DNA from: Cadophora sp. MPI-SDFR-AT-0126
Lineage: Eukaryota; Ascomycota; Leotiomycetes; Helotiales; Ploettnerulaceae
Length of the DNA: 64,000 nt
Reading direction: 5' to 3'
Assembly: GCA_020747065.1 (NCBI GenBank)
Contig: JAGMVK010000012.1
Location: 682,001-746,000 of the forward strand
This document shows positions 22,450-34,889 of the stretch, piece by piece. The position numbers were made by a program, and so were the translations under genes. The notes under the pieces are model-generated. The model did not search any database. It saw only the letters and a list, made by a program, of their open reading frames with translations, and was not told the origin of the DNA. How positions within the stretch are numbered: position 1 is the stretch's first letter; every line of letters starts with the position of its first letter.

Positions 22450-25400
22450 TGTTGCAAGGCTTCAATACCAAAAGCATGGACTAAGTAGAAACATAAACAC
22501 AATGCTCTGGACCTCGAGACAACTGTTGGATGTGGAGCATGGAATACTGAGATGAAGCAGAACTAATAAATGGCAAACGCGTGCCTTATGAGAGCGCCGG
22601 CCAGGTGGCTTGCCAGTTGTTGGCATCGAGAGATTGGTGGCTCACATTGTGCTTACAGGCGTATGTACGTCTGCGCAGGGGGAGCAACACTTTTGACGGA
22701 AAGCTGGGGGATTGGCTCAGGGGGGGCAAGGAAGCTGAGCGAGAGCGCTTAATTGCATGCCCCACAGGCTCCTTGGGGACTGATGTGGGCTCGAGCTTCC
22801 TCAACCCCAGAGCCCCCCTCTCAATATCCCTGCACAAAAGGGGTCTTCTTCAAGCCTCTAGTCTACGTGTGTGTATTGTCCATACGCTGAATGGAGCAAA
22901 AGTGAGTTTCCAACACCAAACTCACTTTCGTAGGAATCGTATGTTTGCCGTCAAGCGGTGTGATGAAGGGTTGGCCAACAGTGTCTCCCATGTGCTGCGG
23001 GGGCTAACCTCCCTTCCCCCCTCCTCAGCGCTGCGTGCGAGCTTGCCCTGTTTGGGAGGATGTGATGTGCCTGCAGGTTAAAAGCATCGTGACCAATCGT
23101 TGCCATGCCGCGCACCTATTCTTAGCGCTGGACTTCCGCACTCACACCCGCACCTCGTCCCAGTCTTGTCTGTCTCCTTCTTTACTTCAGTACTAATAAC
23201 TTAGACGGGAAGGGTATGAGACTTCTTATCCTCAAGTCTGTCAGTCCACTATCCTGAAGTCTGGAGAAGATTAGTGCAATGATCGGTTTTGTCGATGCAA
23301 GCCCGACTGCTATCCACAAGGCTGAGAGGCTCCAGAGCGGTCTGCATGATGAACACTATGATTAGATAGGCTTGAGTTTAAAGTAATCCCCACAAAACAA
23401 AATGCATTGGGGGAGCAGGGATATCATTTTCATTGGCAGCATCGGATCCCGGCCCACACGGTTAGAAGCCCTGGGCGCTTCCGAAGGGATAGGTCTTCCC
23501 TGATCATAACTCCCACGTCTTCCTGTCTTGGACAGAGTATGTTGGTGGCTGAAGCTACTGGCTCTGATTCGAAGATGTCTATCAGATGTCAAGGTATGTC
23601 CTTCACCGAGCTGTCTTCTTGCACAGAGTATCATGCACAAGTGCTTGTTCATGTCACCCGAATACATGTCGATACATTTGCCAATTTCCCTCCTAGGCCG
23701 ACATTGGATCTCCCACGGCCCGAACCCACTCTTCATCGGACCATCCCATGAATCCAAAAAAGGGGGCGTCTTAGACGCGGAGACAAATCCTGCAACATGC
23801 AAGCACACACGACTATCAACAATAACCAAGCGCTCCAACCCTTGTTTCGAAGCCTTCCAAAATAACTCTGTTACATCATGAATTCCGAGAGACTGGTAGA
23901 CGCGCCCTTTGAGATTTTATTTTAGCAGAAGCTGCAGCTTAGACGCCGTAGTGCGGTCTTGAGAACGCCCTCGTTGGGAGACGTCTTCACCACTGTGAGT
24001 GACGTGCAGTAGTCCTAGGTCGAGTCGCCGCCCGCCTAGCGCCGGCACCTGAGCTCTAACGCTCTTGGAATCCCAGATGCACCGTTACAGAATTCTGGAA
24101 GAGTAGGTTCAGATGGTGGTGCCTATCCAGAATATCGTTACAATATTGAAGTGGTGGGGAAGAACGACAAGGTGTGGGGTGATCAAGCGCCAGCCCTTCT
24201 CAGCCTTTAGACGGTACCATTTACATCAGTCATACGAGTTGCAGGACTTGAGTGTATCCTTACCGTTCCGTACAAAACCTTCCTGCAACAGTAAAGCAAG
24301 TGCTCGCATCATGGTTTCGCATCGTGACATCAAAGGACAAAAATCCACCCTCGCACGTGAGCTTGACAGGAGTGGCAGCTGTCATCCATGACCTTGAGCT
24401 CGGAGGATTATGGCGTATCTGACGCTAGAAACATATGGAGAAGCTTGATCTAGGAATCATTACTGAAATGATCTGAATCATTTTGGTTCGCGGTCAGCTT
24501 CGTTGATGCGAATCCAGCATGGTGGATTCGCTAGTATGGACCTGATATGCACTTATGGACACTGACATGACACCAAAATGTCGGTTCAAGATCCCACCAT
24601 GGCAGAGCTGATTACCTCTTCTCGTATCTGTTCATCTAATTCAAGCTTCCATTCCCTCGACATGACCCCCCAAAAACCGTTGCTAATCAAGCACTTCACC
24701 ACGAATTCTCGCTTAATCATGAATGGGCAGATTCCAACACCCAATATTTGAGATGGCGTGATTACTGAAGAGATCTTTTAGTCACAGACTCTCCACAGCG
24801 AATGGTGAAGGACCATGGTCATTTGCATACATAAATTTGCCTCAAGATACGGAGGCAGAGATAACAGAGTGGTCAACGTTGTAAAACCTTTCGAAATTGC
24901 TGCGTCTGTATGAGTGTCTTGTTGACTTCGCATTTTGTGTTTGGAGGATGGCGATGTAGATTCTCATAAAGTAGACTTTGAGCTTTTGCGAAGTGTGATT
25001 CCAAATTCACTGGAGCTTGGCTAACTTTTTGTCGTAGTCTTGTCTGGAGTTGTTCGACTGATGTTGGCAAGGTTTACGGCTTTGTTTACTGTGAGAAGAG
25101 ATTTTTGAATTTCATCCGGTCGCACAAACCACTATAACCCCAAATTTCAGACAAAGTAAAAAAACCACCGCTCGCATTTGCATGTTTGAACACACGAGGT
25201 TGTGTTTGAATATGTCACCACTGCGACAAAGTGACTTCAACATGAATCACTGCCTGAGCTCCGTGAAGCGCGCTTTCGAAGCCATGATATTGCAACAAGA
25301 GCGCTATGCATTCAGATTTTTAGCAAATCAATGATATAAATCTAGGTAGCATGAGATAGCCGTTGCGTGCATCACGATTCATCTGGGAAAGCTCCCATAA

Positions 25401-25602
25401 CAGTCACTTTCCAATGGCTCCTTCCTTGCGTGGTGAAAACCGTTGCGAGATGTCGCTCTCCAACGAACGTCCATTTCTATCCGCATTCCATGTTCTTTCG
25501 ACACAACTCAACCTCAAAATTTCAAGCACCACATTACGACCTGCGCCAATCTCATCGTATATCAAGAGAGTCTTGTCAGGAAGGACAGGCAGGACAGTCA
25601 AG
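22450..25602. other. Intergenic, no recognised gene
   Basis: About 3.1 kb. Frames at 22581-23081 and 23362-23881 are open on both strands with no recognisable motif. The region may contain a decayed element, but no terminal repeats or transposase remnants could be identified by eye. Confidence 0.45.
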
Positions 25603-27638
25603 ATGCCGCGAAAGGGCCGCGACAACACCGCCACTCCCAAGTTCAGCGCAATCGCATTCAGGAATCCATTTTCCTCGTCGACCAGAAATGAACAAACCCC
25701 GACAGATCAGATTTCAGATCTCCGGGCGTCAGATTCTACCTCACCTGGCTCCATCACCAAGGCTACGTACTCAGGTGTTGTGAGCACAGTCCCTTCCACA
25801 ATCCCTTCCACTTTTCCCTCTACGGAAACTACTGCTGCCACTTCACCAGAGTCCGAGGATTGTCCAGATACTGAAGAGCATGGCCATATGGAAACGCTCG
25901 CAAGTAAGGGTCTCCAAATTAGCATTCCACAAGTCGGAGAAGGCCAGAATCTTGCAGATGAGAGCGATACAAACTCAGTTACCAGCTCGAAAATCTCGCC
26001 TCTTAGCGGACCTCGCATCAACAATCGTTGGAGTAGTCTCGAGGACCCTGGTACTGCCGTCGATGGAGGAGCCGATAGTCTACAAAGCAATATAAGCACA
26101 TCCAAGAGTGCCAAGAGATGTATGTGAAGTGAATTCGGAAAGCGAACGCCATGCTAACTTCAAGAGAAGCCCCGATCCGTCTCTCTACCTCGCCACTGAA
26201 CATTTCAAGACCAGAGTCCCTAGCAGGCTCCTTTCAGTCTGATCGGTCCGAACAGTCTACCAAGTCATTCAGATCCTACGGGTCGTCCATTGGAGACGAA
26301 GGTGATTGGGACTTCGAGGCGTTGCTTGAGATGACGAATGGTGTACGAGCGGCATTAAAGGTATGTAAACGTCTCGAATTCCACACACTGTTCTCGATGC
26401 AGTTCTAATGAAATGTCTCCAGACGAAAGGAACCATCCCGAGGAGGAATGTTGAAGAGTTGACCGCACTGTTCGATGCCTTGTTACAAATAGAGGTCTCA
26501 GCTCGGCCTTCAACAGAAATTGATCTGCTCATACACACCCGCCTAGACGAGCTTCTGAAAGATATCGTCGATTCAAGAGAGACAATGTGCCACAATTTAG
26601 ACCGAAGTCAAGTAACTATTTTCATTAAAGCTGGTTCCTTGAGGCGGAAGTGGGAGCGAAGATTCAAGGAGCTCTATTTCAACATCAACAAACCACGCAC
26701 AGAGCACATGAAGATCAATGGCCCTCTTCGTGGCCTGTCTCTTATTGAGAGCAATGGAGAACACGGGATGAATTGGCTTGTCAGCTATATCCAACCTGCC
26801 GGGTTGGAAGGCCATGCGAATTTTACTCCAGGACAGTATGTCGACACTCGATCCCTGAGAGGTGGTGAATTAGGCTGACTTCATCTGAGCTGGTGGCTAA
26901 ATATACATTGTGCATTTCGTGACGGTGCAGTCGGATCAGGTACTCATCTCATTCTCAATTCCTACCATTGGTAGTAAGAGCTGGTTATGCTAACTAGATA
27001 TTTGCCGATAGTGGACAAGATGTTGACGATGGGACAGTCTGGGGTCGTCGCCTTAGCGTTATTGACAGGAGAAGAAATTACTGGGCCGACCTTGAACTTG
27101 TTCGAATACACCAAGATCGGCCACAACATGGACGAGTTGATGAAGCTGATGGCTTGCAATCGAGGTCGTCCAATTAGGATTTTGAGAGGCAGCAGCCTAA
27201 AGAGCAAGTATGCTCCGACTGCTGGCGTTCGATATGATGGCCTGTGAGTTGTTCGGCCCCCTTCGGGCGACGGGAATGAATGCTGACGCCAAGGATCAAA
27301 GACATGTTGTCAGGCAGTTTGGTCATAAACTTTTGGATGAAACCAAGAATGTATATCGATGTACAATCATGCTAGAAAGAAGCACCTCTCAGAAGCTCCT
27401 TGCCGAAATCCTCCGATTGCCCAAGCCATCTCAGTTGGACGAGTGGAGACTATACAGGAAGTTGATAGGCGAAGAGTATCGAAAACGCGAAGGAGAGTCG
27501 GCTTTTGAAAAGTGGACGGATCTCGAAGAGGAGCAGCAAGCAGAGAAGGAGCAATTCCTCAAGGCTAGGGCATTACGGGAGGGAATTCGACAGTATACAT
27601 TGGTAGAGAGGAAGCCGAGTTACCTTCAAAGCCAATGA
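25603..27638 (+). pseudogene. SRA/YDG-domain protein gene with disrupted frame
   Basis: SRA/YDG domains bind hemi-methylated or modified DNA, as in UHRF1. Exons 25603-26119, 26170-26360 and one from 26423 encode a Ser/Thr-rich N-terminus and a helical region ending GPLRGLSLIE. SRA hallmarks then appear piecemeal: GQYVDTRSLRGGELG, YH..GQDVDDG, LLTGEE, GRPIRILRG, YAPTAGVRYDGL, and a C-terminal segment LLDETKNVYRCTIMLER running to the stop at 27638. The YDG exon needs an intron at about 27243-27314. A TGA at 26876-26878 interrupts the frame; a possible intron 26862-26930 would remove it. An intron 26971-27011, with a gctaac branch site, joins the DVDDG part. Between DVDDG (27037) and LLTGEE (27062) a one-base shift remains that I cannot explain by splicing. 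Either the gene is decaying or a sequence error is present. Confidence 0.65.
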
Positions 27639-27998
27639 GGTTTTTGGACGAAGCAGCGAGGCTCTATTGTACTCTGAAAGTCATTCCGAATCCATGTATG
27701 AAATAATGGCTGTTTATGATCAGGAGGAAGGATGGGGAGGAGGGAACGATTGTCGTTGTGTTTATGTGGAGACAAGAAGCCGCCAAATGCCGGCCACCGT
27801 AGCATACTGTAGTAAGCGGCTGCCGAAGCGAGTGCGCCACTTTTTGATGTGGCGCTAGTACAAATCTAAATCTTCAACTTGACGACTTGAGAGATGCAGC
27901 AAACAAAGGTGAACTCGTTCACCTTTGGAAGGTGAATTGCATTGCAAAAGTGAAAACCAGCAGGAGCCAAAATACCCTTCACTAGTGCCTCGCCTAGC
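27639..27998. other. Short intergenic region
   Basis: This is the 3' flank of the SRA/YDG gene and the promoter of the pseudouridine synthase gene. No feature was seen beyond short frames. Confidence 0.5.
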
Positions 27999-30900
27999 AT
28001 GACTAGCCCTTCCCAACCAACCACCATGGAGCCTCCATTGAAGAAGCAGAGAACATCCTCAGATTCTCTTCCTCTTCCTTCCTCCACCACCAACAACAGC
28101 GACAGTGTAGTGGCAACGCAGCCAACCTCAAACACTGAACATAACACACACGCATCAATCGCAATGGATAATCCAATGTTACCCCCTGCCACTCGAGTGG
28201 TCATCTCTGACACTGGCTTCCAGCCTGAGAAAGAGATCGCCGTTGGTATCACGCACTTCGTCAACAATGAGAATCCTGGTTTCCAAGGTGTTTTGAAGCA
28301 AAGGTATGCCCCAATTTCCCGCCTCTCCAACCGTCAATCTTCATATATATTCCTTGTGCGCTACGTTCTCTGTCTTCTCTACGAGCAAGCAAGTCACGTT
28401 CGCAATGGCTTGTGGTTGTCTGGCTTGGAGCTGCGGTTGAGTCCATCTTGCTGCCCCGCAACCATGTCAAATTGCCAGAAGCGGATCTCTCAATGCGCTC
28501 ACGATCACTATCTCCCTTCACTTGAGGACAATGTTAACACTCAATTGATTAGATATACCGATTTCTTGGTCAATGAAGTAATGCCTGATGGCACCGTTGC
28601 GCACCTCACCGACGACAAGGCAATTGACACCAGAACCTTCAAGGTATGCTCTTTCCTCGACCTTCACCCTCCATGGTTGGAGCTGCCCTTCTTCTGTTCT
28701 CGTTCAGCATCTTCTCGTTGAGTTGAGCTTCATTTCCGCGCCAGCACCGATGTCATCTTCGAGCATGCCGCTGACCTTTACCTAGAAGCCACAAACCACT
28801 GCTCCAAATCCAGTCCTGTCCGGTCCCAAGGTCGGTGAAGTACTTGCAGCAAACCTCAGTCTGTTTTGGATCAATTTGCTGACACCACAAGCAGGATGAG
28901 AAGGAGAATATCAAGATCGAGCCATCGTCATCGACTGTCGCTACTAGTGATGCTGAGAAGGTATGCGCTGTCTATTTCTCATTGTAATTCCTTCTTGTGT
29001 ACCTAAATCTCGTCAATCGAGCATATCTTGGCTAACCTGGTGATCCAAGGACAATGAAATCAAGCACGCTGCTGCCGCTATCGCACCAAATCCTTCTCCA
29101 GTCGCTGTCAAGGTCGAAGGAGAACACGACAAGTCGAGCTTAGGACATGCCGAGAGCGCTGAAACCGCAGCTACCACCGCCGTACAGACTCCTGAAGTCA
29201 AGATCGAAGAAGCCAGTAGTACAGCAGAAGCCACCAATGGACACTCTGGAAATGCTGCTGCAAATAGCGTCGCCATTTCCGCAGAAGATGAGAAATTTCT
29301 TTCCGATAACCTTGGCGCTAGTATCAAAGATGAAATACTCAAGCTCTACGCACAAATCTTGGCCAAGCCTGGTGCTAAAGCAGCTAGCTTCGGCTCAGTC
29401 ACCTCAGCTCCATTTACCGACAGAGTTTTGCGGGGAACCATCCACGGGAGAACGAAGGAGATATTCAAGTTCAAATTGGACACCAAATCTACCTCGAATG
29501 GTGAAATTGAGTTCTTTGCACGCGGAAGAGACCCAAGTTGGAACAACAATAATTCCCAATCGAATCAAAAGACAAAACCAAATCCACGCCAGCAACAACC
29601 ACAGGGCCAGCCTTCTGGCAAACTAGGATGGGAAGAGCGTGGTGGTCAATACCTTCATTTCAGTCTCTACAAGGAGAACAAGGATACCATGGAGGTTGTC
29701 ACTGGTTTAGCGAAGAGTTTGCACATCAAGCCGAAGGACTTCCACTTTGCTGGTACCAAGGATCGGAGGGCAGTGACCGTTCAGCGAGTCAGTGTCTTCC
29801 GTCAACTGGATACAACTCTGGCGAAATTAAACCACCAGCTTTGGGGAAATTCTGCTATCGGCAACTACAAGTACGAGAAGCATCCTCTCGAGCTTGGAGA
29901 ACTGAAAGGCAATCAGTTCCACATCACTTTGCGCGATTGCCATTTCGGTGATGATGCTGGCCTAGATGGAGAAGCTAGGTTAAAGCTTGGCAAGAAAGTC
30001 GTCGGTGAGGCAGTCAAGCACTTGCAACGCCATGGGTTCATCAATTACTTTGGTTTGCAGCGATTTGGTACCTTTGGCATTGGTACAGATGAGATCGGCC
30101 TCAAACTCCTCCAAAGCGACTTCAAAGCCGCATGCGATGCAATCTTGGCGTTCAACGAGGATGCTCTCTCAGCCAACGGCACTGAGCCCAGCGACAAGGC
30201 ATCAAAGGATGACCAGAACCGAGCCAAAGCCATACGAAGCTTCAGAAACGGCCGTCCTGCTCATGAGGTTCTGGACCTGATGCCAAGGAAGTTTTCAGGC
30301 GAGAGCGCTGTCATCCGACACTTGTCTCAGCGAGGACGTGACACTGATTACAGCGGCGCAATCATGTCTATTCACCGCAACTTACGCACAATGTACGTCC
30401 ATGCTTACCAATCTTTGGTATGGAACTTTGTCGCAAGTGAACGCTGGAGTAGATATGGCTCGAAGGTCATCGCCGGCGACTTGGTAATCGTAGATTTCAA
30501 GAACACCACCGAAGCTAAGGAAGAAGTTGATGAGAGTGGAGAGGTCATAGTCCATGCAGCCATTGACGACTCTGCTCTCACTCGCGACGATGTTTATGAG
30601 CGTGCCAGACCTTTGACTGCTGAGGAAGCTGATAGTGGCAAATATACCATCTTCGATATCGTCCTACCTACCCCAGGTTTCGACGTTGAGTACCCTCAAA
30701 ACGATATTGGTGATTACTACAAAGAATTTATGGGCAGCGAGCGTGGTGGTGGACTTGACCCCGCAAACATGCGCCGCAGCTTGAAGGACTTCAGCCTTTC
30801 CGGCAGCTATCGCAAGCTGATGGCGGCTTTGGGTGGTGATTGTACATTCGAGGTCAAATTGTACAAAGACGAGAAAGAGCAGTTAGTCGAGACTGACTTG

Positions 30901-31626
30901 GAGAAGTTGAGACTGGCGCAGGGAAAGCCTGCTCGTCCGGAACCCTACAGCCACAATAATCGACAGGACAACCAGCGTGGAAATTTTGGCGGCAGAGGCG
31001 GTCGTGGTGGTCGTGGAGGTCGTGGCGGTCGCGGCGGCCATTCCAGATACCCAGACCAACGCGATGAGATTGCTACTGCCCAGGCTAGACACGCGGACAA
31101 CCCCAATCTGGCTCTATGGAAAAACGCTGGAAAGACCATTCCGGCGGAGGAAGCCAAGGAAAATGCTGCTTACGATTTGGAGCGCGCCAATCGTGTACCC
31201 AGCAACGAGTTCGCCAGCGCACCAGTTATCAAGGAGACTTGGACCCAAACTGACCCCGAGAATTTCAAAAAGCGTACTGGTGTCATCACTAAGAAGATCA
31301 TTGGTGACGACGAGGTCGACCTGCCTTTATCAGACAAGAATCCTCAGTCCCCAGGCAGCAAGACAGATGCATCCACTTCTTCGCGTCCTTCAGAAGCTGC
31401 ACCAAAGCGCTCAGCCGACGAGATCTCAACTGCTCCTCCTTCACCAACCCAGTCTGTCAGTGACAAGGACCAGGAAGTCAAGAAGACGGTGGAGCCCGAG
31501 CCCATGATCGCTGTGATTGTCAAGTTCGCTCTTGGCTCAAGCCAGTACGCTACCATGGCTCTTCGTGAGCTCATGAAGGCTGGTGGTGTTAAGACATACA
31601 AGCCTGACTTCAGCGGAGGAAGATAA
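27999..31626 (+). CDS. PUS7: tRNA/mRNA pseudouridine synthase, TruD family (PUS7)
   Basis: Pus7 converts uridine to pseudouridine in tRNA (position 13 and others), snRNA and mRNA. Exons 27999-28303, 28553-28643, 28786-28830, 28895-28960 and 29050-31626 give 1027 aa; a second in-frame ATG at 28026 could serve. The TruD opening is clear (GFQGVLKQRYTDFLVNE), as is the catalytic-Asp motif FHFAGTKDRRAVTVQRVS and the FINYFGLQRFGTFG segment. An acidic, Ala/Ser-rich insert (about residues 140-260) separates the N-terminal motif from the rest, and an RGG-type glycine-arginine run lies near 30987-31040. Length exceeds yeast Pus7 (676 aa, from memory) because of these low-complexity additions. The two small middle exons are less certain. 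Likely nuclear. Confidence 0.93.
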
Positions 31627-31916
31627 GGATTTGAGGGTTCATTGTTATGATAATGATGATTGCATTTGAAGGGAGTTTACATTCGGACAAAAGTTGTGCA
31701 AGTATGCATGATAGATACGGGTTCGATTTTACGTGCAGGCTCTCATTCAAATGAGTGGCTAGAACTGCGAAGTAATTGAATATAGGTTCAATTCAACCCA
31801 GACCCCTTTCTAATGCATTGCTTCTTATTTGTGATACAAGTTCTCGTATCAATTCCATGCTAACATCCCAGGTCCCAAGTACCAATCCTATGACGAGAAC
31901 ATGAACGAGCAACAAT

Positions 31917-32333
31917 TTACCTTTTGACCATCCTCAACAACCGCCTCTTCAATTCAGATCTTTTCAACTTTGCCTTACTAGCGCCCTGCTCCTTCTCATC
32001 CCCTTCACCAGCTCCCAAACCCCCCATCCCCATCTTCTGCCAGATCCTGAAATCCGCTACCAGCTCGTTATACTTAGCATCATTCACGCTCAGCAACTTC
32101 CCATCCTTCTATGCCTCTGCATATCTCGTAATGAAATCGTTACTCTCTTGCCATTCTGCCAGCGCGCGTTTGTAGACTCCGTGCTCGAAGTCTGTGGCGC
32201 CTGGACCGGGGTGTTCTGGCTTATAGTGTTCGGTTGCTGGATTGCTTGGTTGGGTCTCGTTGGGGTGGGTGGTGGAGTTGGTGTTGGAGTTGCAGGATGT
32301 GTTTGAGGATGTGGGTGTGGATGTGGTGGACAT
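31917..32333 (-). pseudogene. Small hypothetical protein gene with in-frame TAG
   Basis: From the ATG at 32333 the frame encodes a Thr/Ser/Asn-rich leader, then YKPEHPGPGATDFEHGVYKR and TRYAEA, and meets TAG at 32111-32109. In the same frame it continues KDGKLLSVNDAKYNELVADF for about 63 more codons, ending with a lysine-rich helix (LKRSELKRRLLRMVKR) and TAA at 31919-31917. The downstream part is protein-like and needs no frame change, so the TAG looks like a point mutation (CAG or AAG to TAG), a sequencing error, or readthrough. No intron with GT..AG ends removes it. I do not recognise the family. If TAG is the true end the product is 74 aa. Confidence 0.5.
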
Positions 32334-32837
32334 TGTGAGGATTTTGCTTTTGTTGGGTGAGGGATTGGGGGATTGGTTGCTGAAGCTGGTACCGGGAACG
32401 GCCTCTTGTGTGAGGAAAAAGGTGGTTGGTGCAGTAGTTATGGAAGGGATTGTGTCGCTGTGCTTGCTGGACAGGCTCAGGAGGGAGAGCTTTGACGTGA
32501 AGATAGGAGTGTACTTTGAGAAGTGGAGGAAGGAAGTAGGCAAATTTCGCTTCAGATATTTAAGAATTCCTATTGTTTCATGGACTGTGAACTAGGAGAT
32601 AGAGAATCAGTCTAGACCGAATCGTCATGGAGAGTCTGACGGCGGGAACCTTCCTTAATAATGTCTAAGTCTCAAGTCTACATCTAGTGTACCAAACTCC
32701 CTTCTCCTTCTAGCGTCTATCCTTAACCCTCTCAATGCAATCAGTACCCTATCTATACATTCTCACTACTACAGCATCAATGATGTACAAATACAACGTG
32801 CTCCATGCCGTCTTCAAGCATGGATGATAGTGATGGA

Positions 32838-33663
32838 TCAAGCTCCAACCTTTTTCCCAAACTCAGAGTAGAAGTTACTCTGCATGACATGTGACCTCTT
32901 CCCTGTAAACTCATTGAAGATATTGCAGCCCTCCTTCGCCGCATTAGGTGGTGTATAAACTACAATCTCGTCAGCTAGATTTCTATCCAGGTTACTTTTC
33001 TATCTCCCACTCCACGTGAGCTGGTTACTTACGATGCAGGCTGACAGCAGTCCTCTGCTCATCCGGATTCGAAATCTTGTGCAAGCCCAGCTCATCAGCC
33101 ATGTACGTGACTTCACCTTGGTGATAGATAGTCTCTTTGATGACTCGGGGAGCTGTAGTGCTGTTCTTTGGGAAATCGAATCGAGTTTCTTTCAGTGTAC
33201 CTTTGAGGACTTTCATGAGGCAGTGGGCGTCCGCGTGGTCGTGGACGGGGCTGCCTTTGTTAGGTGTCCAGACGAGTATCAACTGCCTGTATTTAGCTAG
33301 CCATTCAACAGGTTTTATCCGCATGTAAAATTCAATTCTCTGATTTTGACGGACAGGGGGTTAACATGAGCAAATTGAAATGGTCGGACTTACAAGATTA
33401 CTCTTCCCATTTCCCTCATCCACTAAATTCCTCGTGTATCCACGACTCAGGTCTTCAAAAGCATACTTCTCCCAGTCTTTCTCTGACGAGATATAGTCTT
33501 CCATGAGTTTCTGTAATTCCTGGACATTTATTTCCGAGGAATCCAAACCAGACGATGATCCGAGGATTTTGGAGAGGTCTGAGACGAGAGCTTCGAAGGG
33601 GTTGGGAGGTGTGGAGATAATTGAGCCTGAGCCCAAAGCATCTTTTGCTATGGATGGGGTCAT
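32838..33663 (-). CDS. CDO1: Cysteine dioxygenase
   Basis: Cysteine dioxygenase oxidises L-cysteine to cysteine sulfinate using non-haem iron, the entry to cysteine catabolism and sulfur balance. Exons 33663-33394, 33282-33033 and 32959-32838 encode 213 aa. The cupin iron ligands are visible: HDH in [11 protein letters not shown] and His in LGLHKISN. The Cys after DAH and the Tyr of LYTPP correspond to the partners of the Cys-Tyr cofactor in mammalian enzymes. The C-terminus ([20 protein letters not shown]) is typical of fungal homologs. The gene is divergent from the parvulin gene at 34115 with about 450 bp between the ATGs. The short exon splitting the second cupin motif is well supported by phase. 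Confidence 0.95.
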
Positions 33664-34114
33664 AATTTCTCTATGTAGATAATTATGATTGAGTTGAAAG
33701 AAAAAATGTCTTTGGAGCCTTGAGATTGGTAAAGTTGCATCGTCCTAGGAGTTGGGCATGGGTTGCAAATGCCGACTCAAATAAATAACCTCTGTGGGTG
33801 GGGAAATAGCTAAAAATCGATACAAATTATTTTACACGAAGAAACAAACTTGTATGACAAGTCAAATAGTCATGATAATGTGTAGTTACACAAATGTAAG
33901 GAAATAATGAATACTTTCGAATTTCTTGACGGCAATGAGGTCAACTAAGACTTTTCATCTGTACCCCGCTAAAATTCCCAAGGGTCCATGTCCAGCCACA
34001 TGGGCCTTGTGCCCCTCCATTGGATGTCGTACTTGTCCACCAACCCCTCACCAGCAACCACTTCTCCTCCAGCAGGCTTGCCACGCATCTATCACCTAAG
34101 TTCGGTCTGCAAAA
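33664..34114. promoter_or_regulatory. Divergent promoter region, CDO and parvulin
   Basis: About 450 bp lies between the start codons of the cysteine dioxygenase (minus) and parvulin (plus) genes, so both promoters must be here. No specific operator could be named. Confidence 0.5.
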
Positions 34115-34622
34115 ATGCCACCGAAAGGCAAAGGCGGCGACAAAGGAGGAGCAGCCAAGGGAAAAGGCAAAGGCAAACCAGCAGATGAGAAAGAGGAGAA
34201 GGGAGGAAAAGTTAAGGGCGCGCAGTTTGTAAATGTTCGGCATATCTTGGTATGGAATACGTAATTTGATATTGGGATCCGGGGAGGGAACTGATGGTCT
34301 GTAGTGCGAGAAACATGCGAAGAAGGAAGAGGCTTTGGAGAAGTTGAAGGGAGGAGCTAAGTTTGATGAGGTAGCAAAGGAGTTCTCGGAGGATAAGGCA
34401 AGAGCTGGTACGAGTTTCTGGGGGTGGCAGAAAATTGTAGGGGTCGTGGCTAATACTCTGGATGCAGGTGGTGCTTTGGGATGGAAAAAGAGAGGTGATT
34501 TGGATCCTACTTTCGAGGAGAAGGCTTTTGAGCTGGAAGCTAGTACGACGGCGAATCCAAAATATGCTGAAGTGAAGACGGGGTTTGGATATCACATTCT
34601 CATGGTTGAAGGAAGGAAATGA
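34115..34622 (+). CDS. Parvulin-type peptidyl-prolyl isomerase (Par14/Pin4-like)
   Basis: Par14-type parvulins catalyse cis-trans isomerisation of prolyl peptide bonds and are linked to chromatin and ribosome biogenesis. Exons 34115-34249, 34305-34407 and 34468-34622 encode 130 aa. A Lys/Gly-rich basic N-terminus (MPPKGKGGDKGG...) precedes the rotamase domain: NVRHILCEKHAKKEEALEKL, GAKFDEVAKEFSEDKA, GGALGWKKRGDLDPTFEEKAF, and the closing GFGYHILMVEGRK. There is no WW domain, which separates it from Pin1/Ess1. It is convergent with eS12 (stops about 270 bp apart). Confidence 0.94.
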
Positions 34623-34889
34623 GCACTTCGGCAGTATTGTGGAGGATGTCGAGGATTACATCGAAATTCTGCAACAAGGCCGGGGAGTCTGGCGTGTCGG
34701 CGCATCTCACATATTGTCAACAAATTCGAATTGCCCATCATGTTCCCAAGAACTCAGATCAGAGGTTCCCCTATGCAATTGATTGTCCACCCGTATGCAT
34801 CATATCTAGAGTACATCGTAAAGAAAACCCTAGCATGGCCGAATGTCTACCCGTCGAAAAGCTAACTCCATACCATCCGTTTTGTGACT

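Noticed and set aside
22581..23081. 166-codon plus-strand frame
   Set aside because: Composition and mixed features look random; no homology recognised and no splice context.
23890..24110. GC-rich stretch suspected to be a transposon remnant
   Set aside because: No terminal repeats, target duplication or transposase-like frame could be found.
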